Shown in pieces: positions 1-9,562 of a stretch of DNA of 64,000 nucleotides. Position 1 is the first letter of the stretch. Every line of letters begins with the position of its first letter. A program made the translations under genes and the position numbers. Source of the DNA: Delftia tsuruhatensis (GTDB taxonomy: Bacteria > Pseudomonadota > Gammaproteobacteria > Burkholderiales > Burkholderiaceae_C); the NCBI RefSeq assembly GCF_903815225.1, contig NZ_LR813084.1, positions 972,501 through 1,036,500 on the forward strand, read 5' to 3'. The notes below the pieces were generated by a model. That model was given only the letters and a program-made list of their open reading frames with translations, searched no databases and had not been told where the DNA came from.

Positions 1-389
1 ATGTGGTGCTGGACGTGGAACTGGGCCCGCGCACCGACTGGTTCACGCCCGAGGCCGTGGCCCTGCTGGCCACCCAGCGCTGGCAGGTCACGCCGCAATC
101 GAACCGCGTGGGCCTGCGCCTGGCGGGCGAGCAGCCGCTGGCGCGCGCCGTCGCGGGCGAGCTGCCCAGCGAAGGCACGCCGCTGGGCGCCATCCAGGTG
201 CCGCCCAGCGGCCAGCCCGTGCTGTTCCTGGCCGACCATCCGCTCACGGGCGGCTACCCCGTGATCGGCTGCGTGGCGCCGCACCACCTGGACCGGGCGG
301 GCCAGATCCCCGTGGGCGCCTGGATCCGCTTCAACCCCATCCGCGCCTTCGAGGAATACCAGCCCGGCGCCCAGGGTTCGACGAACTGA
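1..389 (+). CDS. pxpC: 5-oxoprolinase subunit C / biotin-dependent carboxyltransferase family protein, C-terminal part
   Basis: The open frame runs in from the left edge (codons in phase with position 3), so only about the last 128 residues are present. The text [19 protein letters not shown] followed by a short basic beta-strand tail is characteristic of the C-terminus of the KipA/PxpC (urea carboxylase-related) family. PxpC works with PxpA and PxpB in ATP-dependent ring opening of 5-oxoproline. A biotin carboxylase gene starts 17 bases downstream on the same strand; this neighbourhood is common for pxp genes and suggests one operon. The upstream partner subunits lie outside the window. The family is clear, but the substrate is not proven by sequence. 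Confidence 0.8.
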   Translation, partial: VVLDVELGPRTDWFTPEAVALLATQRWQVTPQSNRVGLRLAGEQPLARAVAGELPSEGTPLGAIQVPPSGQPVLFLADHPLTGGYPVIGCVAPHHLDRAGQIPVGAWIRFNPIRAFEEYQPGAQGSTN

Positions 390-406
390 ATACTGAAGGA
401 ATTGCG

Positions 407-2134
407 ATGAAGAAAGTCCTGATTGCCAACCGTGGCGAGATCGCGGTGCGCATCGCCCGTGCCTGTGCCGACTACGGCGTGAAGTCCGTGGCCGTCTATG
501 CCGACGCCGATATCGACGCCCTGCATGTGCGCATGGCCGACGAAGCCCATGGCCTCGACGGCGAGCGCCCCGCCGACACCTACCTGAACATCGCCAAGCT
601 CATCGCCATCGCGCACAAGAGCGGCGCCGACGCCGTGCACCCCGGCTATGGCTTCCTGTCGGAGAGCGAAGCCTTCGCACGCGCCGTGCTCGATGCCGGC
701 CTGCGCTGGATCGGCCCCACGCCCGAGACCATCGCCAAGCTGGGCGACAAGGTCGAGGCGCGCAAGATCGCCCTGCAGGTCGGCGCCCCCCTGGTGGCCG
801 GCACGCCCGATCCGGTCAAGGAGGCCGGCGAAGTGCTGGCCTTTGCCGAGCAGCATGGCCTGCCCATCATCATCAAGGCGGCCTTCGGCGGTGGTGGCCG
901 GGGCATGAAGATCGCCTGGCGCATGGACGAGGTCGAGGAGCTCTACCACTCCGCCGTGCGCGAGGCCGTCACGGCCTTTGGCCGCGGCGAATGCTTCGTC
1001 GAGCAGTTCCTGGACCGGCCCCGCCACATCGAGGCCCAGGTGCTGGCCGACACCCACGGCAACGTGGTCGTGCTGGGCACGCGCGACTGCTCGCTGCAGC
1101 GGCGCAACCAGAAGCTGGTCGAGGAGGCCCCGGCCCCCTTCCTCAGCGACGACCAGCGCCAGCGCATCCACGCGGCGGCGCGCGACATCTGCGCGGCTGC
1201 CGGCTATGTGAGCGCGGGCACCGTGGAGTTCCTGTTGAGCCAGTCCGGCGCCATCTCCTTCCTGGAGGTCAACACGCGCCTGCAGGTCGAACACCCCGTG
1301 ACCGAGCAGACCACGGGCGTGGACCTGGTGATCGAGCAGCTGCGCGTGGCCGACGGCCTGCCCCTGTCCCTCACCGAGACGCCCGCGCCGCTGGGTCACT
1401 CCATCGAGTTCCGCATCAACGCCGAGGACGTGGGCCGGGGCTTCCTGCCCACGCCCGGCCCTGTCGTGCGCTTCGATCCGCCTTCAGGCCCCGGCGTGCG
1501 CCTGGACACGGGCGTGCAGGCCGGCTCGTTGGTGCCGGGCAGCTTCGACTCGCTGATGGCCAAGCTCATCGTCAGCGGTGCCACGCGCGAACAGGCCCTG
1601 GCCCGCGCACGCCGCGCGCTGGCCGAGTTCCGCATCGAGGGCCTGTCCTCGGTGCTGCCCTTCCACCGCGCCGTCATCGGTCATCGCGACTTCACGGGCG
1701 AGGACGGCTTCAAGGTCCACACGCGCTGGATCGAGTCCGACTTCGCCGAGCCCCTGGCCGCCGCCGTGCGCGCCGAGCCGCTTCCCGATGCCAGCCTGGT
1801 GCGCTGCGCGGTCGAGATCGACGGGCGGCGTGTGTCGCTGGGGCTGCCTGCGGTGTTGCTGCAGGGGCTGGCATCGGCTGGCGGTGGCGTGGCTGCCGCG
1901 CCTGCGGCCGAATCTTGCGTCGATCCTGCTGCCGTCACCTCGCCCATTGCCGGGAATCTGCATGCCTGGAAGGTGGCGGATGGCGATACGGTTCAGGAGG
2001 GCGATGTGATCGCCGTCATGGAGGCGATGAAGATGGAGATGCAGGTGGCTGCGCATCGCACTGGGGTGGTTTCTCTGGTGGCCGAGGCGGGGAAGGCGCA
2101 GGCGCTGGGGGCTGTGATTGCGCGCATCGGCTGA
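407..2134 (+). CDS. Acetyl/propionyl-CoA carboxylase alpha-type subunit (biotin carboxylase fused to BCCP)
   Basis: A 575-residue cytosolic protein. It opens with the biotin carboxylase N-domain ([19 protein letters not shown]). The ATP-grasp glycine loop [11 protein letters not shown] is near residues 163-173, and the catalytic stretch [14 protein letters not shown] is near 288-301. A biotinyl carrier domain at the C-terminus ends in AMKM, with Lys542 as the biotin site. The enzyme carboxylates biotin with bicarbonate and ATP. A separate carboxyltransferase would complete the reaction, and none is adjacent except the pxpC-type protein 17 bases upstream. Housekeeping AccC is about 450 residues without the carrier domain, so this is a dedicated fused version, probably tied to the pxp cluster. 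An AAGGAATTGCG purine stretch precedes the ATG. Confidence 0.88.
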   Translation: MKKVLIANRGEIAVRIARACADYGVKSVAVYADADIDALHVRMADEAHGLDGERPADTYLNIAKLIAIAHKSGADAVHPGYGFLSESEAFARAVLDAGLRWIGPTPETIAKLGDKVEARKIALQVGAPLVAGTPDPVKEAGEVLAFAEQHGLPIIIKAAFGGGGRGMKIAWRMDEVEELYHSAVREAVTAFGRGECFVEQFLDRPRHIEAQVLADTHGNVVVLGTRDCSLQRRNQKLVEEAPAPFLSDDQRQRIHAAARDICAAAGYVSAGTVEFLLSQSGAISFLEVNTRLQVEHPVTEQTTGVDLVIEQLRVADGLPLSLTETPAPLGHSIEFRINAEDVGRGFLPTPGPVVRFDPPSGPGVRLDTGVQAGSLVPGSFDSLMAKLIVSGATREQALARARRALAEFRIEGLSSVLPFHRAVIGHRDFTGEDGFKVHTRWIESDFAEPLAAAVRAEPLPDASLVRCAVEIDGRRVSLGLPAVLLQGLASAGGGVAAAPAAESCVDPAAVTSPIAGNLHAWKVADGDTVQEGDVIAVMEAMKMEMQVAAHRTGVVSLVAEAGKAQALGAVIARIG

Positions 2135-2145
2135 TCGGCAGCCAG

Positions 2146-2175
2146 AAAAAGCCCGCCGGAACCGGCGGGCTTTTT
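2146..2175. terminator. Bidirectional Rho-independent terminator
   Basis: Perfect 9-bp stem GCCCGCCGG / CCGGCGGGC with a 2-base loop, flanked by AAAAA on the left and TTTTT on the right. It lies 11 bases after the stop of the biotin carboxylase gene. Confidence 0.9.
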
Positions 2176-2272
2176 CATTGTCGGACCTGCACGAAGCGCG
2201 GGCTGCCCGCAGGGGGAGGGGCCTGCTGGCGCCGGTGCATGACATGCCGATGACAACCGCCATTCTCCTGGC

Positions 2273-2303
2273 TTGACCTTGACATGATGGCAATCTTTAA
2301 AGT
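2273..2303 (+). promoter_or_regulatory. CueR/MerR-type copper-responsive promoter of copA
   Basis: TTGACC (2273-2278) and TAAAGT (2298-2303) form -35 and -10 boxes separated by 19 bp, the over-long spacer typical of MerR-family activated promoters. The spacer carries an imperfect dyad (CCTTGaCA ... TGgCAAtctt) resembling CueR sites of copper ATPase genes. This placement also settles the copA start. The upstream in-frame ATG at 2284 lies inside the promoter, so ATG 2332, which has its own Shine-Dalgarno, must be used. No cueR gene is in the window, so the regulator would be encoded elsewhere. Confidence 0.72.
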
Positions 2304-2331
2304 GCCTCCATCGAGAAAGAAGGAGTTGGCA

Positions 2332-4830
2332 ATGACTGCATCGACCAAGGCCGGCTTGGCCATCGACCTGCCCGTACAGGGCATGACCTGCGCCTCCTGC
2401 GTGGGGCGTGTCGAGCGCGCGCTCAAGAAGCTGCCTGGCGTGACCGAGGCCGCCGTCAACCTGGCCACCGAGAAGGCCAGCATCCGCTTCGAGGGCGCCC
2501 CCGATGTGCCGGCCGCCATCGCCGCCATCGAGAAGGCGGGCTACGAGGTGCCGCAGGCCGGCGTGGAGCTGGAGGTCCAGGGCATGACCTGTGCCTCCTG
2601 CGTGGGCCGTGTCGAGCGGGCGCTGAAGAAAGTGCCGGGTGTGCAGTCGGCCAGCGTCAACCTGGCCACCGAACGTGCCTTGGTGCACTGGGCGGGCGGC
2701 GATGTGGCGGCCCTGGTGGCCGCCGTATCGAAGGCGGGGTATGAGGCCCGGCCGCTGGTGGCCGGTGCTGCGGCCGCCGCGCCCGGCGGCGAGGACGATG
2801 CGCAGCAGCGCCAGGCACGCGAGCGCGAATCGCTCAGGCGCTCGCTGGTCGTGGCCACGGTGTTCGCGCTGCCGGTCTTCGTGCTGGAGATGGGCGGCCA
2901 CATGGTGCCGGCCTTCCACCACTGGGTGGGGCAGACGATAGGCACGCAAAACAGCTGGTATCTGCAGTGCGTGCTGGCGGCCATCGTGCTGTTCGGTCCG
3001 GGGCTGCGCTTTTTCCAGAAAGGGGTTCCGGCGCTGCTGCGTGGCGCGCCCGACATGAATTCGCTGGTGGCCGTGGGCACCTCGGCGGCCTTCGCCTATT
3101 CGCTGGTGGCGACCTTTGCGCCGCAGTGGCTGCCGGCCGGCACGGTCAACGTGTACTACGAGGCCTCGGCCGTGATCGTGGCCCTGATCCTGCTGGGCCG
3201 CTTCATGGAGGCGCGTGCCAAGGGCAATACGTCCGAGGCCATCCGCCGCCTGGTGCAGCTGCAGGCCAAGACGGCGCGGGTGCGCCGCGAGGGCGGGGTG
3301 CACGAAGTGGACATCGCCACCGTGCGCACGGGCGACATCGTCGAGGTGCGGCCCGGCGAGCGCATTCCCGTGGACGGTGAAGTCATCGAGGGCAGCAGCT
3401 TCGTGGACGAGTCCATGATCAGCGGCGAGCCCGTGCCGGTGGAAAAGAAGGCCGGGGCCGAGCTGGTGGGCGGCACGGTCAACCAGAACGGCGCGTTGGC
3501 CTTCAAGGCCACCAAGGTCGGCGGCGACACGCTGCTGGCCCAGATCATCCGCATGGTCGAGCAGGCCCAGGGCTCCAAGCTGCCGATACAGGCCCTGGTG
3601 GACCAGGTCACCATGTGGTTCGTTCCGGCCGTGATGGCCGTGGCCCTGCTGACCTTCGGCGCCTGGCTGGCCTGGGGGCCTTCACCTGCGCTGAGCTTCG
3701 CGCTGGTCAATGCCGTGGCCGTGCTCATCATCGCCTGCCCCTGCGCCATGGGGCTGGCCACGCCGACGTCCATCATGGTCGGCACGGGCCGCGCCGCCCA
3801 GATGGGTGTGCTGCTGCGCAAGGGCGAGGCCCTGCAGACCCTCAAGGATGCGCGTGTCGTGGCCGTGGACAAGACCGGCACGCTGACGCGTGGCCGCCCC
3901 GAGCTGACCGACCTGGTGCTGGCCCCGGGCTTCGAAGGTGAGCGCCAGCGCGTGCTGGCCCTGGTGGCGGCCGTGGAGGACCGCTCCGAGCATCCCATCG
4001 CCCGCGCCATCGTGGATGCGGCCAAGGCCGAGGGCCTGGCACTGGGCGTGGTGGACGGCTTCGAGTCCGTGACGGGCTTTGGCGTGCGTGCCGGGGTGGG
4101 GGGCGTGCGCGTGGAGATCGGCGCCGACCGCTTCATGCGCGAGCTGGGCCTGTCGGTGGACGGCCTGGCCGTCGATGCCATGCGTTTCGGCGACGAGGGC
4201 AAGACGCCGCTGTACGCGGCCATCGACGGCCGGCTGGCCGCCATGATCGCCGTGGCCGATCCCATCAAGGACAGCACGCCGGCCGCCATCGCCGCCCTGC
4301 ATGCCCTGGGCCTGAAGGTGGCGATGATCACCGGAGACAACCGCCTCACGGCCGAAGCCATCGCGCGCCAGCTGGGCATCGACGAGGTGGTGGCCGAGGT
4401 GCTGCCCGGCGGCAAGGTCGATGCGGTCAAGCGCCTGAAGGCCGCGCACGGCACCCTGGCCTATGTGGGTGATGGCATCAACGACGCGCCGGCGCTGGCC
4501 GAGGCCGATGTGGGCCTGGCCATCGGCACGGGCACGGACATCGCCATCGAGGCGGCCGACGTGGTGCTGATGTCGGGCGACCTGGGCGGCGTGCCCAATG
4601 CGATCGCGCTGTCCAAGGCCACCATGGCCAATATCCGCCAGAACCTGTTCTGGGCCTTCGCCTACAACGTGGCCCTGATCCCGGTGGCCGCCGGCCTGCT
4701 GTATCCGTTCAACGGCATGCTGCTGTCGCCCATGTTCGCGGCCGGGGCCATGGCGCTGTCCAGCGTGTTCGTGCTCAGCAATGCACTGCGCCTGCGCAGC
4801 TTCACCGCGCCGATGGCGGCGGAACACTGA
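2332..4830 (+). CDS. copA: Copper-exporting P1B-type ATPase
   Basis: An 832-residue inner-membrane pump for Cu(I). Two N-terminal heavy-metal domains each carry GMTCASC (Cys20/23 and Cys87/90). The transmembrane metal site [11 protein letters not shown] has Cys469-Pro-Cys471, the phosphorylation motif DKTGTLT is at Asp513, and the hinge motif [10 protein letters not shown] is present. Eight membrane segments are expected. The start at 2332 is chosen because AAGGAG (2320-2325) sits 6 bases upstream and because an upstream ATG at 2284 falls inside the CueR-like promoter. The gene stands alone, separated from the carboxylase gene by a terminator, and is probably induced by copper. Confidence 0.96.
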   Translation: MTASTKAGLAIDLPVQGMTCASCVGRVERALKKLPGVTEAAVNLATEKASIRFEGAPDVPAAIAAIEKAGYEVPQAGVELEVQGMTCASCVGRVERALKKVPGVQSASVNLATERALVHWAGGDVAALVAAVSKAGYEARPLVAGAAAAAPGGEDDAQQRQARERESLRRSLVVATVFALPVFVLEMGGHMVPAFHHWVGQTIGTQNSWYLQCVLAAIVLFGPGLRFFQKGVPALLRGAPDMNSLVAVGTSAAFAYSLVATFAPQWLPAGTVNVYYEASAVIVALILLGRFMEARAKGNTSEAIRRLVQLQAKTARVRREGGVHEVDIATVRTGDIVEVRPGERIPVDGEVIEGSSFVDESMISGEPVPVEKKAGAELVGGTVNQNGALAFKATKVGGDTLLAQIIRMVEQAQGSKLPIQALVDQVTMWFVPAVMAVALLTFGAWLAWGPSPALSFALVNAVAVLIIACPCAMGLATPTSIMVGTGRAAQMGVLLRKGEALQTLKDARVVAVDKTGTLTRGRPELTDLVLAPGFEGERQRVLALVAAVEDRSEHPIARAIVDAAKAEGLALGVVDGFESVTGFGVRAGVGGVRVEIGADRFMRELGLSVDGLAVDAMRFGDEGKTPLYAAIDGRLAAMIAVADPIKDSTPAAIAALHALGLKVAMITGDNRLTAEAIARQLGIDEVVAEVLPGGKVDAVKRLKAAHGTLAYVGDGINDAPALAEADVGLAIGTGTDIAIEAADVVLMSGDLGGVPNAIALSKATMANIRQNLFWAFAYNVALIPVAAGLLYPFNGMLLSPMFAAGAMALSSVFVLSNALRLRSFTAPMAAEH

Positions 4831-4834
4831 GCGG

Positions 4835-4855
4835 CAGGGGCCGTGCAGGCCCCCG
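4835..4855. terminator. GC-rich hairpin between convergent copA and ribE
   Basis: CAGGGGCC and GGCCCCCG arms form a short hairpin in the 34-base gap between two converging genes. There is no T-run, so a terminator role is only suggested by its position. Confidence 0.35.
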
Positions 4856-4864
4856 CTGCACGCG

Positions 4865-5569
4865 TCAGCCGGGGAGCTTGGGGACGTCGATGAAATCGTC
4901 CAGGCTCAGGCCCTTTTCCTTCAGCAGGGCCTCGAGCACGGGCTTCAGGCGCCCCAGGCTCTGCTGCACGGTCTCGCGCACCGTGTCCACCACCACCTGG
5001 GTGCTGCGGTCGATCTCCACGTTCAGCAGGTCGCCCACGCCCTTGGACTCGAACACCGTCATGCGGCGCGTCTCGGGAATCAGCCAGACCTCGAACCAGC
5101 CGGCCTGGCGGTCCACCTCGGAGACCGTCAGGCTGGCGCCGTTGATGGCGATGTAGCCCTTGGCGAACACGTAGTGGCGAAAGCCCTCGGGAATGCCGAA
5201 GCGGATGCGGTGGTTGGTGTCGCTGGAGGCCACCTCCAGCACGGGCGCGGTGAAGTCCACATGGCCGGACAGCGGATGGCCGCCGATCTCGGCGCCGTCC
5301 CTGGCCGCCCGCTCCACGTTGACGCGCCCGCCCACGGCGTAGCGGCCCAGCGTGGTGATGTTCAGGCTTTGCAGCATCACGTCGAAGCTGGCCCGCGTGG
5401 GCGAGAGGATCTCGGTCACCGTCAGGCACACGCCGTCGGTGGAGACGCTGGCGCCTATGGCCAGGTCCTCGCAGAAGCCTTCGGGAAAGTCGAGGACGAA
5501 GGTGCGCAGCCCCTCTTGGTCGCGCAGGTCGGCAATGCTTGCCACGGCCTGGATGATGCCGGTGAACAC
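4865..5569 (-). CDS. ribE: Riboflavin synthase alpha chain
   Basis: Converts two 6,7-dimethyl-8-ribityllumazine molecules to riboflavin plus a pyrimidine product, in the cytosol. The protein starts FTGIIQA, the hallmark N-terminus, here read from GTG at 5569. AAGGA lies 8 bases upstream, and extending the frame further upstream would overlap the next gene. Two lumazine-binding repeats are visible (GASVSTDGVCLTV and GYIAINGASLTV), giving about 234 residues, slightly longer than usual. I see no FMN-riboswitch-like conserved sequence in the 64-base upstream gap. The gene is convergent with copA and downstream of the beta-helix-like protein gene. Confidence 0.92.
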   Translation of the reverse strand: MFTGIIQAVASIADLRDQEGLRTFVLDFPEGFCEDLAIGASVSTDGVCLTVTEILSPTRASFDVMLQSLNITTLGRYAVGGRVNVERAARDGAEIGGHPLSGHVDFTAPVLEVASSDTNHRIRFGIPEGFRHYVFAKGYIAINGASLTVSEVDRQAGWFEVWLIPETRRMTVFESKGVGDLLNVEIDRSTQVVVDTVRETVQQSLGRLKPVLEALLKEKGLSLDDFIDVPKLPG

Positions 5570-5633
5570 GGTGGAATTCCTTGGAAAGAGTGCCCGGGGC
5601 ACAAAGAACGCATTTTGCACGCGCCGGGATGGC

Positions 5634-6509
5634 TCAGGCCGGGGCCACGCCGCCCGCCCACCAGCCGCTGAGCAGGCTTGGCGGCTGGCGCGCCGCATGC
5701 ACCCACGCGCAGGACGGCCAGGCGTCCTGCTGCACGTTCATGCCCGCATAGATGCCATAGCCGGGGCCGGCCTCTATCTCGCCTTCGGCATGCAGGGTCT
5801 CGCCCGCGCGGATGCTGCAGGCCGCGCGGATGTCGCCCAGCGCGCGCAGGCCCCATTCGGCCTCGATGTGGTTGCCGCCATGCACGTCGGCGCCCGCATG
5901 CAGGCCATGGCCCAGCTTGATCAGGCCCTGCGCGCGGATGCTGCCGCCCGCGCGCAGGCCCTTGCCGCAGTGGATGGCGCCCTGCACCTCGATGTCCTGC
6001 CCCGCCTGGGCACCGCCGGCCAGGCGCAGGTCGGCGGCGCAGCGCAGCTCCCAGCCCGCGCGCACGTCCCCGGCACGCAACTCGCCCTGCACGTCCACGC
6101 TCCAGGCGGCCTTGGCCAGGCCGCCGGCCTGCAGCGGACCTGCGCAGAAGATGGCGCCGCCGCTGTGCAGGTCCTGGCCGGCCTCGATGCGGCCCGCGTG
6201 GATGCCGGCACCGGCCTGCAGCGTGCGGCCCACGGCCAGCAGGCCGGGCACGCGCACTTCGCCGTGCACCACCACGGTGCCGGCGAAGACCAGGGCCTCG
6301 GACTCGAGGTGCTCGACTTCGAGCACGGCATCGGTGGGGCCGAACTGCTGCATCAGCCAGCGCGCGTCCTCGACGCGGCCGTCGGTGACCAGGGCGTCCA
6401 GCACGCGCTGGTAGTCGTTGCCGTCGTGGCGGTTGCGCACGAACCAGCGAAAGCCCGATGCGCAAGGGCTTTTGGCGCGCAGAAAATTTTGCGAGAGTTC
6501 CATGTCCAT
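5634..6509 (-). CDS. Hypothetical protein with hexad beta-helix repeats (bactofilin-like)
   Basis: 291 residues. After a mixed N-terminal 60 residues, about 180 residues (roughly 75-255) follow a short period of small-hydrophobic-polar strands with recurring AG, I.A and GE, for example AGAGIHAGRIEAGQDLHSG. That pattern suits a left-handed beta-helix or polymer-forming fold. I see no signal peptide and no catalytic motif. The start at 6509 has GGAG 6 bases upstream; a second ATG two codons later is less well placed. It lies 64 bases upstream of ribE and may share its transcript. Function is unknown; bactofilin-like scaffolding is only a fold-level guess. Confidence 0.6.
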   Translation of the reverse strand: MDMELSQNFLRAKSPCASGFRWFVRNRHDGNDYQRVLDALVTDGRVEDARWLMQQFGPTDAVLEVEHLESEALVFAGTVVVHGEVRVPGLLAVGRTLQAGAGIHAGRIEAGQDLHSGGAIFCAGPLQAGGLAKAAWSVDVQGELRAGDVRAGWELRCAADLRLAGGAQAGQDIEVQGAIHCGKGLRAGGSIRAQGLIKLGHGLHAGADVHGGNHIEAEWGLRALGDIRAACSIRAGETLHAEGEIEAGPGYGIYAGMNVQQDAWPSCAWVHAARQPPSLLSGWWAGGVAPA

Positions 6510-6974
6510 CTTCAGCTCCAGGAATCCAGTGGCCGGGAAAGGGGCTGCGCCATGCGGCGGCGCTGCCAGGGGCTTGCCTGCAGGGGGTGCGGCGGGGGCC
6601 GTGCGGAAGCTGGGGCGGTGGGGCTGGCCTCAGGCTTTCCGCACGGCGGCGGAAAGCAGGGCCGTGAAGCCGCACAGGCTGATGAAGGCCGTGGGTACGC
6701 CATGCACGCGCTGGGGCCGCTGCGCGCGCAGGGCGCTGCGGCAGGTCAGGGCATCGGTGAGGCGGGAGGTACGGGCCATGGCTGGGACAGGAGGTCGGCC
6801 GCAATTATGCCGCCAGCCCGTTTCCGCACGGGGGCAAGGGGCCGCACGCAGGACGGGGCTTCGTTGCTTTGGGTAACATCACGGACCCTGCGGGCGCACA
6901 GCACCTCTGTGGCGCCCGCCCGTCCTGCCGCGTGGCGCCTTGCCCGGCGGGGCCTTTTCCTGCCGGGAAATCCC
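6510..6974. other. 465-bp divergent intergenic region
   Basis: Between two divergent genes, so it should hold promoters for both. It contains nested hairpins: 6601-6608 pairs with 6637-6644 (8 bp), and 6634-6642 pairs with 6649-6657 (9 bp). These share bases and cannot form together. No confident -10/-35 pair is visible. A weak 49-codon minus-strand ORF crosses it. Confidence 0.5.
6630..6779 (-). CDS. Possible small membrane protein (49 aa)
   Basis: An ATG-started frame of 49 codons with a basic N-terminus and one candidate hydrophobic segment (TAFISLCGFTALLSAAV) before a stop at 6630-6632. There is no Shine-Dalgarno ahead of the ATG, and the frame overlaps a strong hairpin. In GC-rich DNA such short frames occur by chance, so this is a weak candidate. 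Confidence 0.22.
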   Translation of the reverse strand: MARTSRLTDALTCRSALRAQRPQRVHGVPTAFISLCGFTALLSAAVRKA

Positions 6975-7643
6975 ATGAATTCCAAGACTCCCCCATCGTT
7001 TCTGAGCCGTATCGCCATCGCGATCGGCAGTTTCTTCGCCATCCTGGGCAACGGCCGCCTGGCCGCCGATGTCACCCGCCTGCGCAATGGCGAGCCCCTG
7101 GCCGCCGACGTGCCGCCGCCCGCACCTAAGGAGGTGCGCGTGGAGGTGCCCGTGGACCGCATCGTCGAGGTGCGCGTGGAAGTGCCTGTCGAGAAGGTGG
7201 TGGAGAAAGTGATCGAAAAGCGCGTCGAGGTCCCGGTCGAGAAGACCGTCGAGCTGCACGTGCCCACCGATACCGCCGCCCTGCAGCTGCTGGGCCTGCT
7301 GCAGCGCGAGGCGCGCTTCGTGGACTTCGTCCAGGAAGACGTGGCCGGCTATGCCGATGCCGAGATCGGCGCCGCCGCGCGCGTGGTGCACGAGGGCTGC
7401 CGCAAGGTGCTGCGCGAGCATTTCAGCATCGCGCCCGTGCGTGCCGAGGCCGAAGGCAGCCGCGTGACGCTGGCCGCCGGCTTCGACGCCGCCGCCGTGC
7501 GCCTGACGGGCAACGTGGTCGGCCAGGCGCCGTTCACGGGCACGCTGGGACACCGTGGCTGGCGCGTGGACGATGTCCGCCTGCCGCAACTGACCGATGG
7601 CAAGGCCGCCGCCATCGTGGCCCAGGCCGAGGTGGAGCTGTGA
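6975..7643 (+). CDS. DUF2760 domain protein with N-terminal VEVPVEK repeats
   Basis: 222 residues. A short hydrophobic N-terminal segment (IAIAIGSFFAILGNG) is followed, near residues 50-95, by a charged repeat built from VEVPVEK/VVEKVIEK units. A compact domain matching DUF2760 as I know it follows (FVQEDVAGYADAEIGAAARVVH and WRVDDVRLPQL). It is the first gene of a three-gene module with two Hsp70-like proteins; its stop is 2 bases before the next ATG, implying translational coupling. From memory this gene order recurs across proteobacteria, but the biochemical role is unknown. It may be a membrane-tethered client or adaptor of the downstream chaperone-like proteins. Confidence 0.78.
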   Translation: MNSKTPPSFLSRIAIAIGSFFAILGNGRLAADVTRLRNGEPLAADVPPPAPKEVRVEVPVDRIVEVRVEVPVEKVVEKVIEKRVEVPVEKTVELHVPTDTAALQLLGLLQREARFVDFVQEDVAGYADAEIGAAARVVHEGCRKVLREHFSIAPVRAEAEGSRVTLAAGFDAAAVRLTGNVVGQAPFTGTLGHRGWRVDDVRLPQLTDGKAAAIVAQAEVEL

Positions 7644-7645
7644 GC

Positions 7646-9517
7646 ATGGACCAGGCCAACGCATCCCGCTACAGCATCGGCATCGACCTGGGCACCACGC
7701 ACTGTGCGCTGTCCTATGTGGACCGCCAGGCCAGCGATGGCGAGAGGGTGGCGCAGGACGTGCTGCCCATTCCCCAGCTCACGGGCCCGGCCAGCGTCGA
7801 GGCGCGGCCGCTGCTGCCCTCCTTCCTCTACCTGCCGCATGAAAGCGAGCTGACGGCTTCCGACATGGCCCTGCCCTGGGGCGCCAGCCAGGACTTCGTG
7901 GTGGGCGAGTTCGCGCGCTCGCGTGGCGCGGCCACGCCGATCCGGCTGGTTTCCAGCGCCAAGAGCTGGCTGTGCCACCCGGGCGTGGACCGCCGCTCGC
8001 CGCTGCTGCCGGCCGACGCGCCCGAGGAAGTGCATCGCGTCTCGCCGCTGACCGCCTCCATCCGCTATCTGTCCCACCTGCGCTGGGCCTGGGAGCAGGC
8101 CCATCCCGAGGCGCCGTTCGACGCCCAGGACGTGACGGTGACCATCCCCGCCTCGTTCGACCCGGCCGCGCGCGAGCTGACGGCCGAGGCCTGCCGCGCG
8201 GCGGGCTTTCAGCGGCTCACGCTGCTGGAAGAACCCCAGGCCGCGCTGTACAGCTGGATCCAGGCCAGCGGTGGCCAGTGGCGCAAGCAGGTACGCCATG
8301 GCGACATCATCCTCGTCGTGGACGTGGGCGGCGGCACCACCGACCTGTCGCTGATCGCCGTGCTGGAAAAGGACGGCAGCCTGGAGCTGCAGCGCGTGGC
8401 CGTAGGCGAGCACATCCTGCTGGGCGGCGACAACATGGACCTGGCCCTGGCCTATGGCGTGGCGCGCAAGCTGGCGCAGGAGGGCCGGCAACTGGACGCC
8501 TGGCAGACCCGCGCGCTGGCGCACGGCTGCCGCCAGGCCAAGGAGCAATTGCTGGCCGATGCCTCGCTGCAGTCCGTGCCCGTGGTCGTGCCCAGCCGGG
8601 GCAGCAAGCTCATCGCCGGCAGCATCCGCACCGAGGTCACGCGCGATGAAGTGCTGCAGATGCTGGTCGAAGGCTTCTTCCCGCGCGTGGCGGTCACCGA
8701 CAAGCCCCAGGTCCGTGCGCGTGCCGCGCTGACGCAACTGGGCCTGCCCTATGCGCAGGATGCGGCGGTCACGCGCCACCTGGCGGCTTTCCTGTCGCGC
8801 CAGGCCGGCGCCACCGAGCAGATCCAAGGCCTGCAGGGCACGCAGCCCGAGGGCGCGGCCTTCCTGCGGCCCTCGGCCATCCTGTTCAATGGCGGCGTGC
8901 TCAAGGCGCCGCAGATCGAGCAGCGCATCCTCGAGGTCATCAATGGCTGGCTGGCCGCCGACGGCGCCGCGCCCGCGCGCCTGCTGGAAGGCGCCAACCT
9001 CGACCTGGCCGTGGCACGCGGTGCGGCCTATTTCGGCCATGTGGCGGGCGCGGGGCGTGGCGTGCGCATCCGCGGCGGCACGGCGCAAAGCTATTACGTG
9101 GGCGTGGAAAGCAACATGCCCGCCATCCCCGGCATGGAGCCGCCGATCTCGGCCCTGTGCCTGGCGCCCTTCGGCATGGAGGAGGGCACCGAGGTCGCGC
9201 TCGATGCCCAGGAGTTCGGCCTGGTCGTGGGCGAGCCCGTGCGCCTGCGCTTTTTCGGCTCCTCGGTGCGCCGCGCCGACCAGGTCGGCACCGTGCTGGA
9301 CTTCTGGGGGTCCGAGGAACTGGTGGAGCTGCAGGAGATCGAGGCCCACCTGCCCGCCGAAGGCCGTGCCCCCGGCGAGGTCGTTCCCGTCACCCTGCAT
9401 GCGCGCGTGACCGACATCGGAACGCTGGAACTCAATGCCGTGCCCGTGGGCGGCGAGGAGCGCTGGAAGGTCGAATTCGACGTGCGGCCGGAAGTCGCCG
9501 AGGCGGCTGCGCGGTAG
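7646..9517 (+). CDS. Hsp70-family protein lacking a C-terminal lid
   Basis: 623 residues of actin-like ATPase. Phosphate-1 motif GIDLGTTHCALSYVD is near the N-terminus, phosphate-2 is VDVGGGTTDLSLIAV, and an adenosine-site segment ILFNGGVLKAP is present. A beta-rich tail follows, with no canonical helical lid or DnaK EEVD-type end. GGAG at 7634-7637 is 8 bases from ATG 7646, better spaced than the GTG at 7640, which overlaps the previous stop. It sits between DUF2760 and a second, longer Hsp70 paralog and most likely forms one complex with them. It is a divergent Hsp70, not housekeeping DnaK, with no dnaJ or grpE nearby. Confidence 0.88.
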   Translation: MDQANASRYSIGIDLGTTHCALSYVDRQASDGERVAQDVLPIPQLTGPASVEARPLLPSFLYLPHESELTASDMALPWGASQDFVVGEFARSRGAATPIRLVSSAKSWLCHPGVDRRSPLLPADAPEEVHRVSPLTASIRYLSHLRWAWEQAHPEAPFDAQDVTVTIPASFDPAARELTAEACRAAGFQRLTLLEEPQAALYSWIQASGGQWRKQVRHGDIILVVDVGGGTTDLSLIAVLEKDGSLELQRVAVGEHILLGGDNMDLALAYGVARKLAQEGRQLDAWQTRALAHGCRQAKEQLLADASLQSVPVVVPSRGSKLIAGSIRTEVTRDEVLQMLVEGFFPRVAVTDKPQVRARAALTQLGLPYAQDAAVTRHLAAFLSRQAGATEQIQGLQGTQPEGAAFLRPSAILFNGGVLKAPQIEQRILEVINGWLAADGAAPARLLEGANLDLAVARGAAYFGHVAGAGRGVRIRGGTAQSYYVGVESNMPAIPGMEPPISALCLAPFGMEEGTEVALDAQEFGLVVGEPVRLRFFGSSVRRADQVGTVLDFWGSEELVELQEIEAHLPAEGRAPGEVVPVTLHARVTDIGTLELNAVPVGGEERWKVEFDVRPEVAEAAAR

Positions 9518-9562
9518 CCGTCCTCCCCGGTCCGTGCGCTGTGCCATGTATTGATTGCTCCC

